DNA of 64,000 nt, taken from positions 83,249 to 147,248 of the forward strand of contig CBDUZW010000004.1 of NCBI GenBank assembly GCA_965371805.1. The letters are read 5' to 3'. This stretch comes from JAOZTV01 sp965371805 (lineage in GTDB: Bacteria > Acidobacteriota > Aminicenantia > UBA2199). Below the pieces are notes generated by a model. The model was not told the DNA's origin. It saw only the letters and a program-made list of their open reading frames with translations, and did no database searches. Position 1 is the stretch's first letter, and the number at the start of each line of letters is the position of its first letter. Shown here piece by piece: positions 44,931 through 52,694 of the stretch. The translations under genes were made by a program, and so were the position numbers.

Positions 44931-46279
44931 TACGAAAAATAGTAGCATTATTTATTATAGTAGGAACAATGCTGATACTAATGGGCAGAAATATGGAGCA
45001 GAATTTAAAATCTCTTTCTCCCACACTTGTTCTTGGATTTATGCTTCTATCTGCATATTGTATCGGATTTATTCTTGAGCGATTAGGATTGCCAAGGATT
45101 ACAGGATATATATTGGCGGGTCTTTTAATGGGACCATATGTTTTGAAGTTTTTTTCGACTGATGATATACATAATTTGGATTTTCTAAATAGTTTGGCTC
45201 TGGCATTTATTGCATTTAGCGCAGGTGGTGAATTAAGGTTGAAAAATATTAAGGAAAAGTTCAGGTCGATTCTGTTTTTGATTATAGGAGTAACAGGATT
45301 TGTGTTTCTTGGAGTAACCCTTGCTGTATTTTTGTTGTCAGATCTAATCCCGTTTATGAATGGAATGCCCTCAATTATAAAACTGGCAATTTCAGCAATT
45401 TTTGGCGTTATTGCTGTTGCAAGATCTCCTTCTTCTGCAATCGCTATTATTAGTGAAACAAAATCAAAGGGATATTATACTGATCTGGTATTAAGTGTTA
45501 CGATTGCAATGGATGTTGTGATAATAATATTTTTTGCATTAATAATATCAGTTTCAAATATTCTTATATCACCGGACTCCACGTTTTCAGTTTTGTTTTT
45601 ACTTGAATTAGTATTCGAAATAGCTATCGCATTTGTTTTAGGTTTCTTATTAGGGAAATTGATTATATTTCTTATCGAAAAAGTAAAAATTGAATTTCCT
45701 GTAGTGATAATTGCAATGGGATTTCTTGTTATAAAGTTTTCACATCTACTTAGTATGCAACTGCATGAAGTGCATGATATAAGTATCAATTTGGAACCCT
45801 TACTAATATGTATTGCTGCTGGTTTTACTGTTATGAATGTATCAAAACATGGTAGTACTTTTCTTCATCGAATGGATGAAATTTCTACTCCTATTTATAT
45901 TGGCTTCTTTGTTATTACCGGGGCATCCATCAACATTAATGAATTAAAAGACGGATGGATAATTGGTATTGTTATTGTGGTAATTAGAATAATTATGATT
46001 TTTGCCGGATCTTTTTTAAGTGGATATTTTGCCGGCGATAAGCCTAAAATTTATATGAATACATGGTATGGGTTTATGACCCAGGCTGGTGTAAGCTTAG
46101 GTCTTCTTTCTGAGGTTGGAAGAAGGTTCCCTGAATATGGAGTCTCAATTCAGACTATTTTGATTGCATCAATTACAATTAATCAAATTATTGGCCCCAT
46201 TGGATTTAAATATGCTTTAAATAAAGTTGGAGAAACTGAAAAAGAACGTTTGAAACTTAAAGAGAAAGGAATCGAATAA
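44927..46279 (+). CDS. Cation/proton antiporter (CPA2/NhaP-like), second copy
   Basis: The 450-residue protein has an N-terminal signal anchor and about 12 further segments: LERLGLPRITGYILAGLLMGP near residue 45 (the CPA2 signature), AFIAFSAGGEL, VIAVARSPSSAIAII near 165 and LVLSVTIAMDVVIIIF with an Asp. It also has FVITGASININELKD and GFMTQAGVSLGL. It is the last gene of an EIIA/P-II/antiporter operon. It probably forms a heteromeric transporter with the first copy or an alternate one. Confidence 0.82.
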   Translation: MIRKIVALFIIVGTMLILMGRNMEQNLKSLSPTLVLGFMLLSAYCIGFILERLGLPRITGYILAGLLMGPYVLKFFSTDDIHNLDFLNSLALAFIAFSAGGELRLKNIKEKFRSILFLIIGVTGFVFLGVTLAVFLLSDLIPFMNGMPSIIKLAISAIFGVIAVARSPSSAIAIISETKSKGYYTDLVLSVTIAMDVVIIIFFALIISVSNILISPDSTFSVLFLLELVFEIAIAFVLGFLLGKLIIFLIEKVKIEFPVVIIAMGFLVIKFSHLLSMQLHEVHDISINLEPLLICIAAGFTVMNVSKHGSTFLHRMDEISTPIYIGFFVITGASININELKDGWIIGIVIVVIRIIMIFAGSFLSGYFAGDKPKIYMNTWYGFMTQAGVSLGLLSEVGRRFPEYGVSIQTILIASITINQIIGPIGFKYALNKVGETEKERLKLKEKGIE

Positions 46280-46354
46280 ACATGACATTGAAAAAAATAA
46301 GGATTAATATATGAATTAGAAAACCTCTTGGTCTAATTATTGATTCTTTATTAA

Positions 46355-46383
46355 TTGACATTTAGATGTTTTTTAATTATATT
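46355..46383 (+). promoter_or_regulatory. Promoter of the nitronate monooxygenase-like gene
   Basis: TTGACA (46355-46360), 17 bases, TATATT (46378-46383). AAAGGGGAAAAAGG lies upstream of ATG 46413. Confidence 0.65.
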
Positions 46384-46412
46384 TAGTTCTAAAGGGGAAA
46401 AAGGACTTTTAT

Positions 46413-47837
46413 ATGATATCAATAATACAAGGTGGAATGGGAGTAGCCGTTTCAAATTATAAGTTGGCCAATGCTGTTTCTAAAGAAGGTGGATTGGGTG
46501 TTATTAGTGGAACAGGAATTGAGATCATTGTTCTGGCCAGGTTGCAGGAAGGTGATGTAAATGGAGATGTCCAACGTGCTCTTGCCCATTTTCCGGATCA
46601 GGTAATTGCAGGAAAACTTATTGAAAAATATTATGTAGAGAATGGGATTGCAAAAGAAAAACCCTATATCTCTCTCCAAAAGTGGACAATGGATTCTGAC
46701 AAATGGGTACAGCAGGTTAATGTTCTCTGTGGATTTGTGGAGGTCTGGTTAGCTAAGGAGGGACATAAAAATCCTGTAGGCATTAATTTGCTGGAAAAGG
46801 TTTTTACTCCCAATCAGGCTCTTTTATATGGTGCCATGTTAGCAGGTGTTGATTATGTTATCATGGGAGCAGGAATTCCTATCCAGGTCCCGGGTATTTT
46901 AGATAGTTTTGTAAAACATGAGGATACCCTTTATAAGATTGAGTGCAAAGATGCTGAAATAAATGATCAATGCAGCCTGCATTTTAAACCCGGTTGGTTA
47001 TTTACAGGATTAAAAAATAAAACAGGAGAGTTAAAGCGCCCGAAATTTTTACCTATAATCTCTTCAAATGTATTGGCGCTGGCTCTACTAAAAAGAGCAA
47101 CAGGAAAAATTGATGGTTTTATTGTTGAAACATCTGTGGCGGGAGGACATAATGCACCGCCCAGGGGCAATAAGGTAAATGAGAAAGGGGAGCCTCTCTA
47201 TGGCCCGAAAGATGAAGTTAATCTTGAAAAATTAAGTCAATTAGGCCTCCCTTTCTGGCTGGCAGGTGGTTATGGCACCAAAGACGGTCTGGAAAAGGCG
47301 AAGAAAAGTGGAGCTGTAGGTATCCAGGTTGGTACTGCCTTTGCGTATACGAATGAAAGTGGGTTGAGATCTGATGCAAAAGACAGTGTGTTAAAAATGG
47401 TTGCAGAAGGCGGACTGGAATTTACAACTTCTGCCCGTTGTTCTCCTTCTGGCTTTCCTTTCAAGGTCGTAAGTGTCAAAGGCTCCTTGTCTGAAAAAGA
47501 AGTATATGATGCACGGACAAGGATATGTGATAAAGGTCACCTCAGGCACGCATATAAGACCCCGGATGGGAAAATTGGATTCCGTTGTCCGGCAGAGAAT
47601 GTTGATGCTTATCTTAAGAAAGGCGGAAAAATTGAGGATACGGTTGAAAGGCGATGCTTATGCAACGCTCTTGTCTCTGCAGCAGGCTACCATCAAAGAA
47701 GAAAAGGCGATTATAATGAAGGTTTTATTGTCACTTCCGGTGATGATGTTGTAAATTTGAATATCTTCCAGAAAGATGGAAAAATTCACTATTCAGTAAA
47801 GGATGTCATTGATATTCTTAAGGGTAAAAGTTTGTAA
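46413..47837 (+). CDS. Nitronate monooxygenase/FabK-like FMN protein
   Basis: The 474-residue protein has an FMN-barrel core: IIQGGMGVAVSNYKLANAVS at the N-terminus, AGVDYVIMGAG, VETSVAGGHNAPPRG with the active-site His near residue 245, and GGYGTKDGLEKAKKSGA followed by GIQVGTAFAYT. The C-terminal part with CLCNALVSAAGYHQ is typical of longer family members. It is more GC-rich than its neighbours, which could mark transfer. Substrate (nitronate or enoyl-ACP) cannot be decided. Confidence 0.82.
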   Translation: MISIIQGGMGVAVSNYKLANAVSKEGGLGVISGTGIEIIVLARLQEGDVNGDVQRALAHFPDQVIAGKLIEKYYVENGIAKEKPYISLQKWTMDSDKWVQQVNVLCGFVEVWLAKEGHKNPVGINLLEKVFTPNQALLYGAMLAGVDYVIMGAGIPIQVPGILDSFVKHEDTLYKIECKDAEINDQCSLHFKPGWLFTGLKNKTGELKRPKFLPIISSNVLALALLKRATGKIDGFIVETSVAGGHNAPPRGNKVNEKGEPLYGPKDEVNLEKLSQLGLPFWLAGGYGTKDGLEKAKKSGAVGIQVGTAFAYTNESGLRSDAKDSVLKMVAEGGLEFTTSARCSPSGFPFKVVSVKGSLSEKEVYDARTRICDKGHLRHAYKTPDGKIGFRCPAENVDAYLKKGGKIEDTVERRCLCNALVSAAGYHQRRKGDYNEGFIVTSGDDVVNLNIFQKDGKIHYSVKDVIDILKGKSL

Positions 47838-47848
47838 TAAATTACATA

Positions 47849-47877
47849 TTGTGTTTTTACCGATTTGGAGATATAAT
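47849..47877 (+). promoter_or_regulatory. Promoter of tRNA-Arg
   Basis: TTGTGT (47849-47854), 17 bases, TATAAT (47872-47877); the tRNA starts 16 bases after the -10. Confidence 0.6.
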
Positions 47878-47892
47878 TAATTTCAGAATTAT

Positions 47893-47965
47893 GCGTTCGT
47901 TGCTTAATGGATAAAGCACTTGACTACGAATCAAGCGATTGGGGGTTCGACTCCCTCCGGACGCG
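47893..47965 (+). tRNA. tRNA-Arg(ACG)
   Basis: This is a complete cloverleaf: acceptor GCGTTCG pairs with CGGACGC (one G-T), discriminator G at 47965, anticodon stem CTTGA/TCAAG around loop CTACGAA with ACG at 34-36, and T-loop GGTTCGACTCC. No CCA is encoded and a T8 tract follows. The A34 needs deamination to inosine by TadA, encoded 1.9 kb downstream. Confidence 0.97.
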
Positions 47966-47985
47966 TTTTTTTTCCTGAATTTAAG

Positions 47986-48014
47986 TTGACTTTTTTTTTC
48001 AAAAAAATTATTAT
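47986..48014 (+). promoter_or_regulatory. Leaderless-type promoter of the HEPN-like gene
   Basis: TTGACT (47986-47991), 17 bases, TATTAT (48009-48014), then nine bases to ATG 48024. No Shine-Dalgarno is present. Confidence 0.6.
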
Positions 48015-48023
48015 ACTTTTTAT

Positions 48024-48698
48024 ATGGATTTAAAAAATAACTTGAATGGATCTGATCCTGGAATTGATGAAGATCTTAATGACAAAAATTTTAAAAATGC
48101 ATTTCATATTGATCTCCCAAATTTATATAATATAAAAAAAGGAAATAGTGTGGTTAGTTGGCTGCTGTCTGCACGCGAATTTCTAAGTGCCTCAAGGTTA
48201 ATTGATATCAATGTAAAAAAACTCAGTGATAAACATCAGTTTTTATATGATAATAAAAAAAAATTCCCTATATCATGGTTTGCTATTGATCCAAATAGAA
48301 TGTTAAAGGGGATGGCTGTTGAATCTGTTTTAAAGGCATTATGGCTGGATAATGGTAATATGATGCTTGTATTGGATAAGAATGACAGGGAAAGAAAAAA
48401 AATAGACATTAATAGGATCCCTAATTCCGGTGATCATAACCTTATAGACTATTCAAATGAATTGGGACTGGAATTTAATAAAGATGAGAAGATCTATTTG
48501 GAAATCCTTACGAATCATATTATTGCTGATGGTAGAGATCCTATTCATAAACAGGTAAAGATCACTTCACGTTACGGCACTAAATTTCTAAATGAGTATG
48601 AACATATTAAGAATATATTTTTAAAAATATTTAATGATTTTGGACAGGATGATCAGGATATAAATTTTGAGATTGAAGAGATAAAAAAATTATTGTAA
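48024..48698 (+). CDS. Protein with HEPN-like helical domain, unknown function
   Basis: The 224-residue protein is mostly helical. The central block KGMAVESVLKALWL, then HNLIDYSNELGL and YLEILTNHIIADGRDPIH, follows the order of HEPN domains: alpha helix with Ala/Glu, His-x-Leu, then a polar segment with Arg and His. The canonical Rx4-6H is only approximate (RDPIH). No antitoxin or MNT partner is adjacent. It lies between tRNA-Arg and lpxD. HEPN assignment is tentative. Confidence 0.4.
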   Translation: MDLKNNLNGSDPGIDEDLNDKNFKNAFHIDLPNLYNIKKGNSVVSWLLSAREFLSASRLIDINVKKLSDKHQFLYDNKKKFPISWFAIDPNRMLKGMAVESVLKALWLDNGNMMLVLDKNDRERKKIDINRIPNSGDHNLIDYSNELGLEFNKDEKIYLEILTNHIIADGRDPIHKQVKITSRYGTKFLNEYEHIKNIFLKIFNDFGQDDQDINFEIEEIKKLL

Positions 48699-48744
48699 AT
48701 TTCATCTGTTACAATCGGGACATTACACCCTGAAGGTTCTTAAC

Positions 48745-48774
48745 TTGACTTATATTGGTGGATACAGTTAGAAT
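48745..48774 (+). promoter_or_regulatory. Promoter of lpxD
   Basis: TTGACT (48745-48750), 18 bases, TAGAAT (48769-48774). AGGAGAAG lies upstream of ATG 48814. Confidence 0.55.
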
Positions 48775-48813
48775 ATTTACTTAAAAAAGTATTTGTATCT
48801 ATAGGAGAAGAAA

Positions 48814-49851
48814 ATGGAAATTTCAGAATTTATTGGCTATGATAAGGGTTTAAAGCTTGAATATCCTTCTATCTGGGATGGAGATATCTCGGGCATAACG
48901 ACTATCAGTGTCCCTAAAAACAAGCATGTTTTCTTTCTGATGGAGTATAAATTTTATAAATACTGGCTGGAATCAGTAGGATCTTCTGAAAATGATGCCT
49001 GGAAAGAGACAGGTGCAATTGTCAGTAAAGGTCTATGGGAAACAGAAGATATAAAAAAAAATATAATTAAGAATGTCGGATTTGTTTTTGTTTCAGAAAA
49101 TGCAGATCTATCAATCTGTTTGCTGTCTAAACCGTTTTATATGGAAAAATTTGGTAATAAAAATGATATTGAAGATGGAAGAGATACGGGGACTGCCATA
49201 ATTCACAAGTCTGCATCGATTGCTACGAATGTATTTATTGGTGAGAATGTTAGAGTTGAAGAGAATGTAAAAATTCATTCCGGGTCGGTAATCATGTCAG
49301 AAGCGACTTTAAAAAAAGGAACTGTCCTATATCCTAATGTAACAATTTATTATGGTGTTGAAATTGGAAAAAATTGCAGATTGCATTCAGGAGTAGTAAT
49401 TGGAGCTGATGGTTTTGGGTATAAGAATGTAGATGGAGTTCATGAGAAAATCTGGCATACCGGCAGTGTTATTATTGGAGACAATGTGGAAATAGGCTCA
49501 CTCTCTTCAGTTGACGGCGGTACATTTATACCAACCAGGGTAGGCGAAGGTACAATTATAGATAATCAGGTACAGATAGGACATAATTCTCAACTTGGAA
49601 AAAGAGTTATCTTTTGTGGTCACTCAGGTACAGCCGGGAGTGCTACTGTAGGTGATAATACTGTAGTAGGTGGTAAGGCGGGAATTGGCAATGATGTAAA
49701 AGTCGGAAAAAATTGTCAAATAGCTGGAAATGCTATGGTTAATACCTCCTGGCCTGAAAATAGTGTAATTGCCGGACATCCTGCAAGGCCTATTAGAGAG
49801 TGGTTAAGGGGACTTGCATATGTTAGAAAACAGGTTTCAGCTAAAAAATAG
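48814..49851 (+). CDS. lpxD: UDP-3-O-acylglucosamine N-acyltransferase LpxD-like
   Basis: The 345-residue protein has a short N-terminal domain (about 1-115) and a left-handed beta-helix of hexapeptide repeats (IHKSASIATNVFIGENVRVE onwards). The catalytic-His region reads IDNQVQIGHNSQLG near residue 255. The usual DRGA is DGGTF. GADGFGY and SVIAGHPARPIREW match the family ends. It adds an acyl chain to UDP-glucosamine in lipid A synthesis, which marks the cell as Gram-negative. No other lpx gene lies in the window. Confidence 0.85.
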   Translation: MEISEFIGYDKGLKLEYPSIWDGDISGITTISVPKNKHVFFLMEYKFYKYWLESVGSSENDAWKETGAIVSKGLWETEDIKKNIIKNVGFVFVSENADLSICLLSKPFYMEKFGNKNDIEDGRDTGTAIIHKSASIATNVFIGENVRVEENVKIHSGSVIMSEATLKKGTVLYPNVTIYYGVEIGKNCRLHSGVVIGADGFGYKNVDGVHEKIWHTGSVIIGDNVEIGSLSSVDGGTFIPTRVGEGTIIDNQVQIGHNSQLGKRVIFCGHSGTAGSATVGDNTVVGGKAGIGNDVKVGKNCQIAGNAMVNTSWPENSVIAGHPARPIREWLRGLAYVRKQVSAKK

Positions 49852-49856
49852 GCTAC

Positions 49857-49885
49857 TTGATTAAAGGCAATTTATTAATTAGAAT
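49857..49885 (+). promoter_or_regulatory. Promoter of tadA with near-zero leader
   Basis: TTGATT (49857-49862), 17 bases, TAGAAT (49880-49885), 11 bases to ATG 49897; no Shine-Dalgarno. Confidence 0.5.
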
Positions 49886-49896
49886 GCTGTTTTATT

Positions 49897-50394
49897 ATGG
49901 TTGATATTAAATCGGATAAATTTTATATGCAGAAAGCATTGGCAAATGCAGAGGAAGCATATCGAATGAATGAGGTTCCTGTTGGCGCCGTAGTAGTCTT
50001 TGAGAACGAGATAATTGGTGAAGGATACAACTCAGTTATTAGTAAATCAGATCCGACAGCTCATGCAGAGATAATTGCATTAAGGGCAGCAGGCAAAAAA
50101 ATCGGCAATTACAGGGTATTGGAAGCTGATCTGTTTGTGACTCTTGAGCCATGCTTAATGTGCTATTCTGCAATGGTTCATGCAAGGATAAGGCGTCTCA
50201 TTTATGGCGCTATTGATAAAAAAACCGGATATTTTTCAACCGGAAGTTTTGAACTTGTGGGAGATATATTTAACCATAAAATAGAAAGGATTCCAGGCTT
50301 ACTGGCCGAAGAATCCTCAGATTTACTAAAAAAGTTCTTCAAAGAACGGAGGGATGCCGGAGCGGCTGAACGGGGCGGTCTCGAAAATCGTTGA
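49897..50394 (+). CDS. tadA: tRNA-specific adenosine deaminase TadA
   Basis: The 165-residue protein is a cytidine-deaminase-fold enzyme: MQKALANAEEAYRMNEVPVG at the start, the zinc-binding HAEIIAL and PCLMC with the proton-shuttling Glu, and YGAIDKKTGYFST. It converts A34 of tRNA-Arg(ACG) to inosine. Its last 47 bases are the first part of the tRNA-Ser gene, so the C-terminal tail (DAGAAERGGLENR) is encoded by tRNA sequence. The stop codon TGA at 50392-50394 lies inside the tRNA. Confidence 0.93.
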   Translation: MVDIKSDKFYMQKALANAEEAYRMNEVPVGAVVVFENEIIGEGYNSVISKSDPTAHAEIIALRAAGKKIGNYRVLEADLFVTLEPCLMCYSAMVHARIRRLIYGAIDKKTGYFSTGSFELVGDIFNHKIERIPGLLAEESSDLLKKFFKERRDAGAAERGGLENR

Positions 50395-50434
50395 CCTGGC
50401 AACAGGTCCTAGGGTTCAAATCCCTATCCCTCCG
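50348..50434 (+). tRNA. tRNA-Ser(CGA)
   Basis: This is an 87-base cloverleaf: acceptor GGAGGGA pairs with TCCCTCC, discriminator G at 50434, the anticodon loop CTCGAAA gives CGA, there is a long variable arm (TTGACCTGGCAACAGGTCC) as in tRNA-Ser, and T-loop GGTTCAAATCC. No CCA is encoded. It overlaps the 3' end of tadA by 47 bases. Confidence 0.95.
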
Positions 50435-50725
50435 GATTTGAACTCTGAGTAGGGTTCACCAATTCGGTATGTCCGAATTAGCATAGCATGATCTATATGC
50501 TACCACACAGTGGTGAAAACAGCCGTTTTCATAAATCCCTTCCCTCTGATTGTTACAGGGGTTTGAATCCGAAGTTGTGGGTTCAACCAATTTGGAACAC
50601 CCAAATTAGCATTGGAGCAACGCGAACAACCCGAAGGGCAAACACAGCTGTGTTTGTAATCACACTCCCTCCGAGTTTTGAACTCGCAGATTAGGTTCAA
50701 CCAATTCGGAAATTCCGATCTGTGT
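50428..50725 (+). repeat. Three degenerate copies of a tRNA-tail repeat after tRNA-Ser
   Basis: The tRNA 3' end plus following spacer recurs twice. Units start at CCCTCCGG (50428), CCCTCTG (50542) and CCCTCCGA (50667), each with a T-arm-like TTTGAA or similar and AGGGTTCA/GGGTTCAACC. Each then has a hairpin of CAATTCGG/CCGAATT type. Spacing is 114 and 125 bases. The 440-base gap 50435-50874 has no other gene I can support. Confidence 0.6.
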
Positions 50726-50874
50726 TTTCGTCAATTAATTGTACGATTCCATAACCTTTTAATAGGGTTTATAGCTATTGCTGTTTTGATGATTTTGATA
50801 TTTATATAAAATAACTCATAATTATAATATTATGGAATATGCTCAGCTTCTATAAACAGAAAATAATAGTAATA

Positions 50875-51861
50875 TTACTGCTTTTTTAAATCATTAATTA
50901 AAGATCTGAGAGATGAACTCTGTGGATCTTTAGGAGCCATCTTAATAAACTTCTCAAAATACTGGATAGATTGTTTAATATCACCTTTATTTAAATAGGC
51001 ATATCCCAGTTTTGAATAATATAAAGCCTGTTCAGGTTTAAGTGTTATCGATAATTTATAATATTTTATAGCATCATCTGTTTTTCCTCTATTAAACATA
51101 ATCTCAGCTAATCTAAAAACAATGGCTACATTTGGCAGAGATGAGGATTCGATTGATTTTTTATAGTTCAAAGCCGCTTTTTCAAGATCTTGTAATCCTG
51201 TATATGCGTCTCCAATATTAGAAAAAATAAGGGCAACGTCTTCATTTCCTTTAAAATCAGGTATGTCCTTTTTATATCCTTCAATAACTCTTTTAAATGC
51301 TTCGACGGCTCCTTTGTAATTTTTTAGCTCCATATAACAATTTCCGAGGTTTATTGCAACCTTATAGTTTTCAGGATATTTAATTACAAAATCCTTAAAA
51401 AATGGAAGCGCTTCAGCATATTTTTTGTCTTTAAAAAATTTATTCCCCTTTTTTATAATCACAGCTTTATCTGTTTTTTCAGTGTTATCCACTTTTTCTT
51501 GATTTGCAGATTCTTTTTTAAGAACAATATCCATAAATGAATTCCTACCCAGACTAGTCAATTTAATAGTTTTTTTCATGGTTTCATAACCCTCTTTTTC
51601 TGCATAGAAATTAAATCTCCCGGATGCAAAACCAAAAATGCCCCATTCTCCCTTCTTATTACTCCGGGTATTCAGCTTAAATTCTTCCGAACTTATTTTT
51701 ATAATAGTTATTGTGACTTTCTCTAATGGATTTCCTGATTCGTTTTTTATTGATCCTGCAACACGCCCGCTTCCTCTTCCGCTCTGTGAAATAAGAGGAA
51801 AGGAAAGTATTATTAATGCAAACATTAGCGTTATGGTTTTTCTGATTCTTTGACTTTTCAT
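50875..51861 (-). CDS. TPR protein with a carboxypeptidase-regulatory-like domain
   Basis: The 328-residue protein has a signal peptide (ending LISQ), a prealbumin/CarboxypepD-reg-like domain about 30-110 (VAGSIKNESGNPLEKVTITI, then YAEKEGYETM), and five TPR units from about 130 to the end (KFFKDKKYAEALPFFKDFV; VAINLGNCYMELKNYKGAVE; IKYYKLSITLKPEQALYYSK). This is a common layout for periplasmic or secreted scaffold proteins in Gram-negative anaerobes. Function is unknown. Confidence 0.7.
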   Translation of the reverse strand: MKSQRIRKTITLMFALIILSFPLISQSGRGSGRVAGSIKNESGNPLEKVTITIIKISSEEFKLNTRSNKKGEWGIFGFASGRFNFYAEKEGYETMKKTIKLTSLGRNSFMDIVLKKESANQEKVDNTEKTDKAVIIKKGNKFFKDKKYAEALPFFKDFVIKYPENYKVAINLGNCYMELKNYKGAVEAFKRVIEGYKKDIPDFKGNEDVALIFSNIGDAYTGLQDLEKAALNYKKSIESSSLPNVAIVFRLAEIMFNRGKTDDAIKYYKLSITLKPEQALYYSKLGYAYLNKGDIKQSIQYFEKFIKMAPKDPQSSSLRSLINDLKKQ

Positions 51862-51911
51862 TTTTTTCTCCCGACTAAATTATATCTATTCTATTCTGTA
51901 TTTACAAAAAT

Positions 51912-51940
51912 TTTATATCATATACAATATTTATAGTCAA
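51912..51940 (-). promoter_or_regulatory. Promoter of the TPR protein gene
   Basis: Minus strand TTGACT (51935-51940), 17 bases, TATAAA (51912-51917). The rest of the 338-base gap 51862-52199 holds only the yjbQ promoter and nothing else I can name. Confidence 0.6.
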
Positions 51941-52151
51941 ATATTTAATGCCCCTAAATTTTTACCAAATGCTACTGCAATGTCCAATATGTCCATAATG
52001 ACAGCATAAAATACAATCTCTTCATTTCAAAATAGTATAACTATGCTTCATTCTATTTAATCCTTTTGCTTATTATTACCGACATCTTAAACATTTTACC
52101 CCAATTTTGATGGAAAATTCAGGTGTCTGAAAAATAAATTTAAATTTTACT

Positions 52152-52179
52152 TTGAAATTTTATCTTTTTTATATATAAT
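52152..52179 (+). promoter_or_regulatory. Promoter of the YjbQ gene
   Basis: TTGAAA (52152-52157), 16 bases, TATAAT (52174-52179). AAAAAGGAGAC precedes ATG 52200. Confidence 0.6.
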
Positions 52180-52199
52180 AGTAAAAAAGGAGACTAAAT

Positions 52200-52601
52200 A
52201 TGCTTACAAAATTTTCGATAATAACAAAAAAAAAACTGGAATTAATTGATATTACAGATGAAGTGAAAAGTATTATAGAAAAAAGCAATGTTAAGGATGG
52301 CATTGTTAATGTTTCTCTGCCTCACACATCTGCAGCGTTAATAACAGCTATTAATTCAGACGAGAATGCTAATCAGGATTTTTTTGATACTTTATCTAAA
52401 TTGATTCCAAAAGGTTTATTAGAATATAAACATATTGGAGAAAATTCAGACAGTCATATTAAATCTGCTCTGCTTGGTACTGAAAAAAACATAATAATTG
52501 AAGAGAGGGAATTATTATTGGGTAAATGGCAATCTCTCTTCTTATGTGAACTCGATGGACCAAGGGAGAGGCATATATTTGTTAAAATTCTAGTTGGATA
52601 A
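52200..52601 (+). CDS. yjbQ: YjbQ/UPF0047 family protein
   Basis: The 133-residue protein has LIDITDEVKSIIEKSNVKDG, VSLPHTSAALITAINSDENA and LGKWQSLFLCELDGPRERHIF, the conserved family core. Members were reported to have thiamin-phosphate synthase-like activity but their true role is unsettled. It stands alone upstream of butyrate kinase. Confidence 0.88.
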   Translation: MLTKFSIITKKKLELIDITDEVKSIIEKSNVKDGIVNVSLPHTSAALITAINSDENANQDFFDTLSKLIPKGLLEYKHIGENSDSHIKSALLGTEKNIIIEERELLLGKWQSLFLCELDGPRERHIFVKILVG

Positions 52602-52659
52602 ATTATATTATAATTTAAAAAACTTTAAAACAGAAAGGATATTTATATCTCATTGCATC

Positions 52660-52688
52660 TTGAAAAAACCTGCTATTTAGGGTAATAT
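52660..52688 (+). promoter_or_regulatory. Leaderless-type promoter of buk-ptb
   Basis: TTGAAA (52660-52665), 17 bases, TAATAT (52683-52688), then six bases to ATG 52695. Confidence 0.55.
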
Positions 52689-52694
52689 ATTGTT

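Noticed and set aside
46314..46338. Terminator after the antiporter operon
   Set aside because: AATTAGA pairs with TCTAATT, but no T-run follows and the stem has an internal asymmetry.
50542..50600. Second tRNA gene after tRNA-Ser
   Set aside because: The T-arm-like part is present, but no acceptor, D-arm or anticodon arm folds.
50428..50725. CRISPR array
   Set aside because: There are only three units, they differ from each other, and the spacing is over 110 bases; no cas gene is present.
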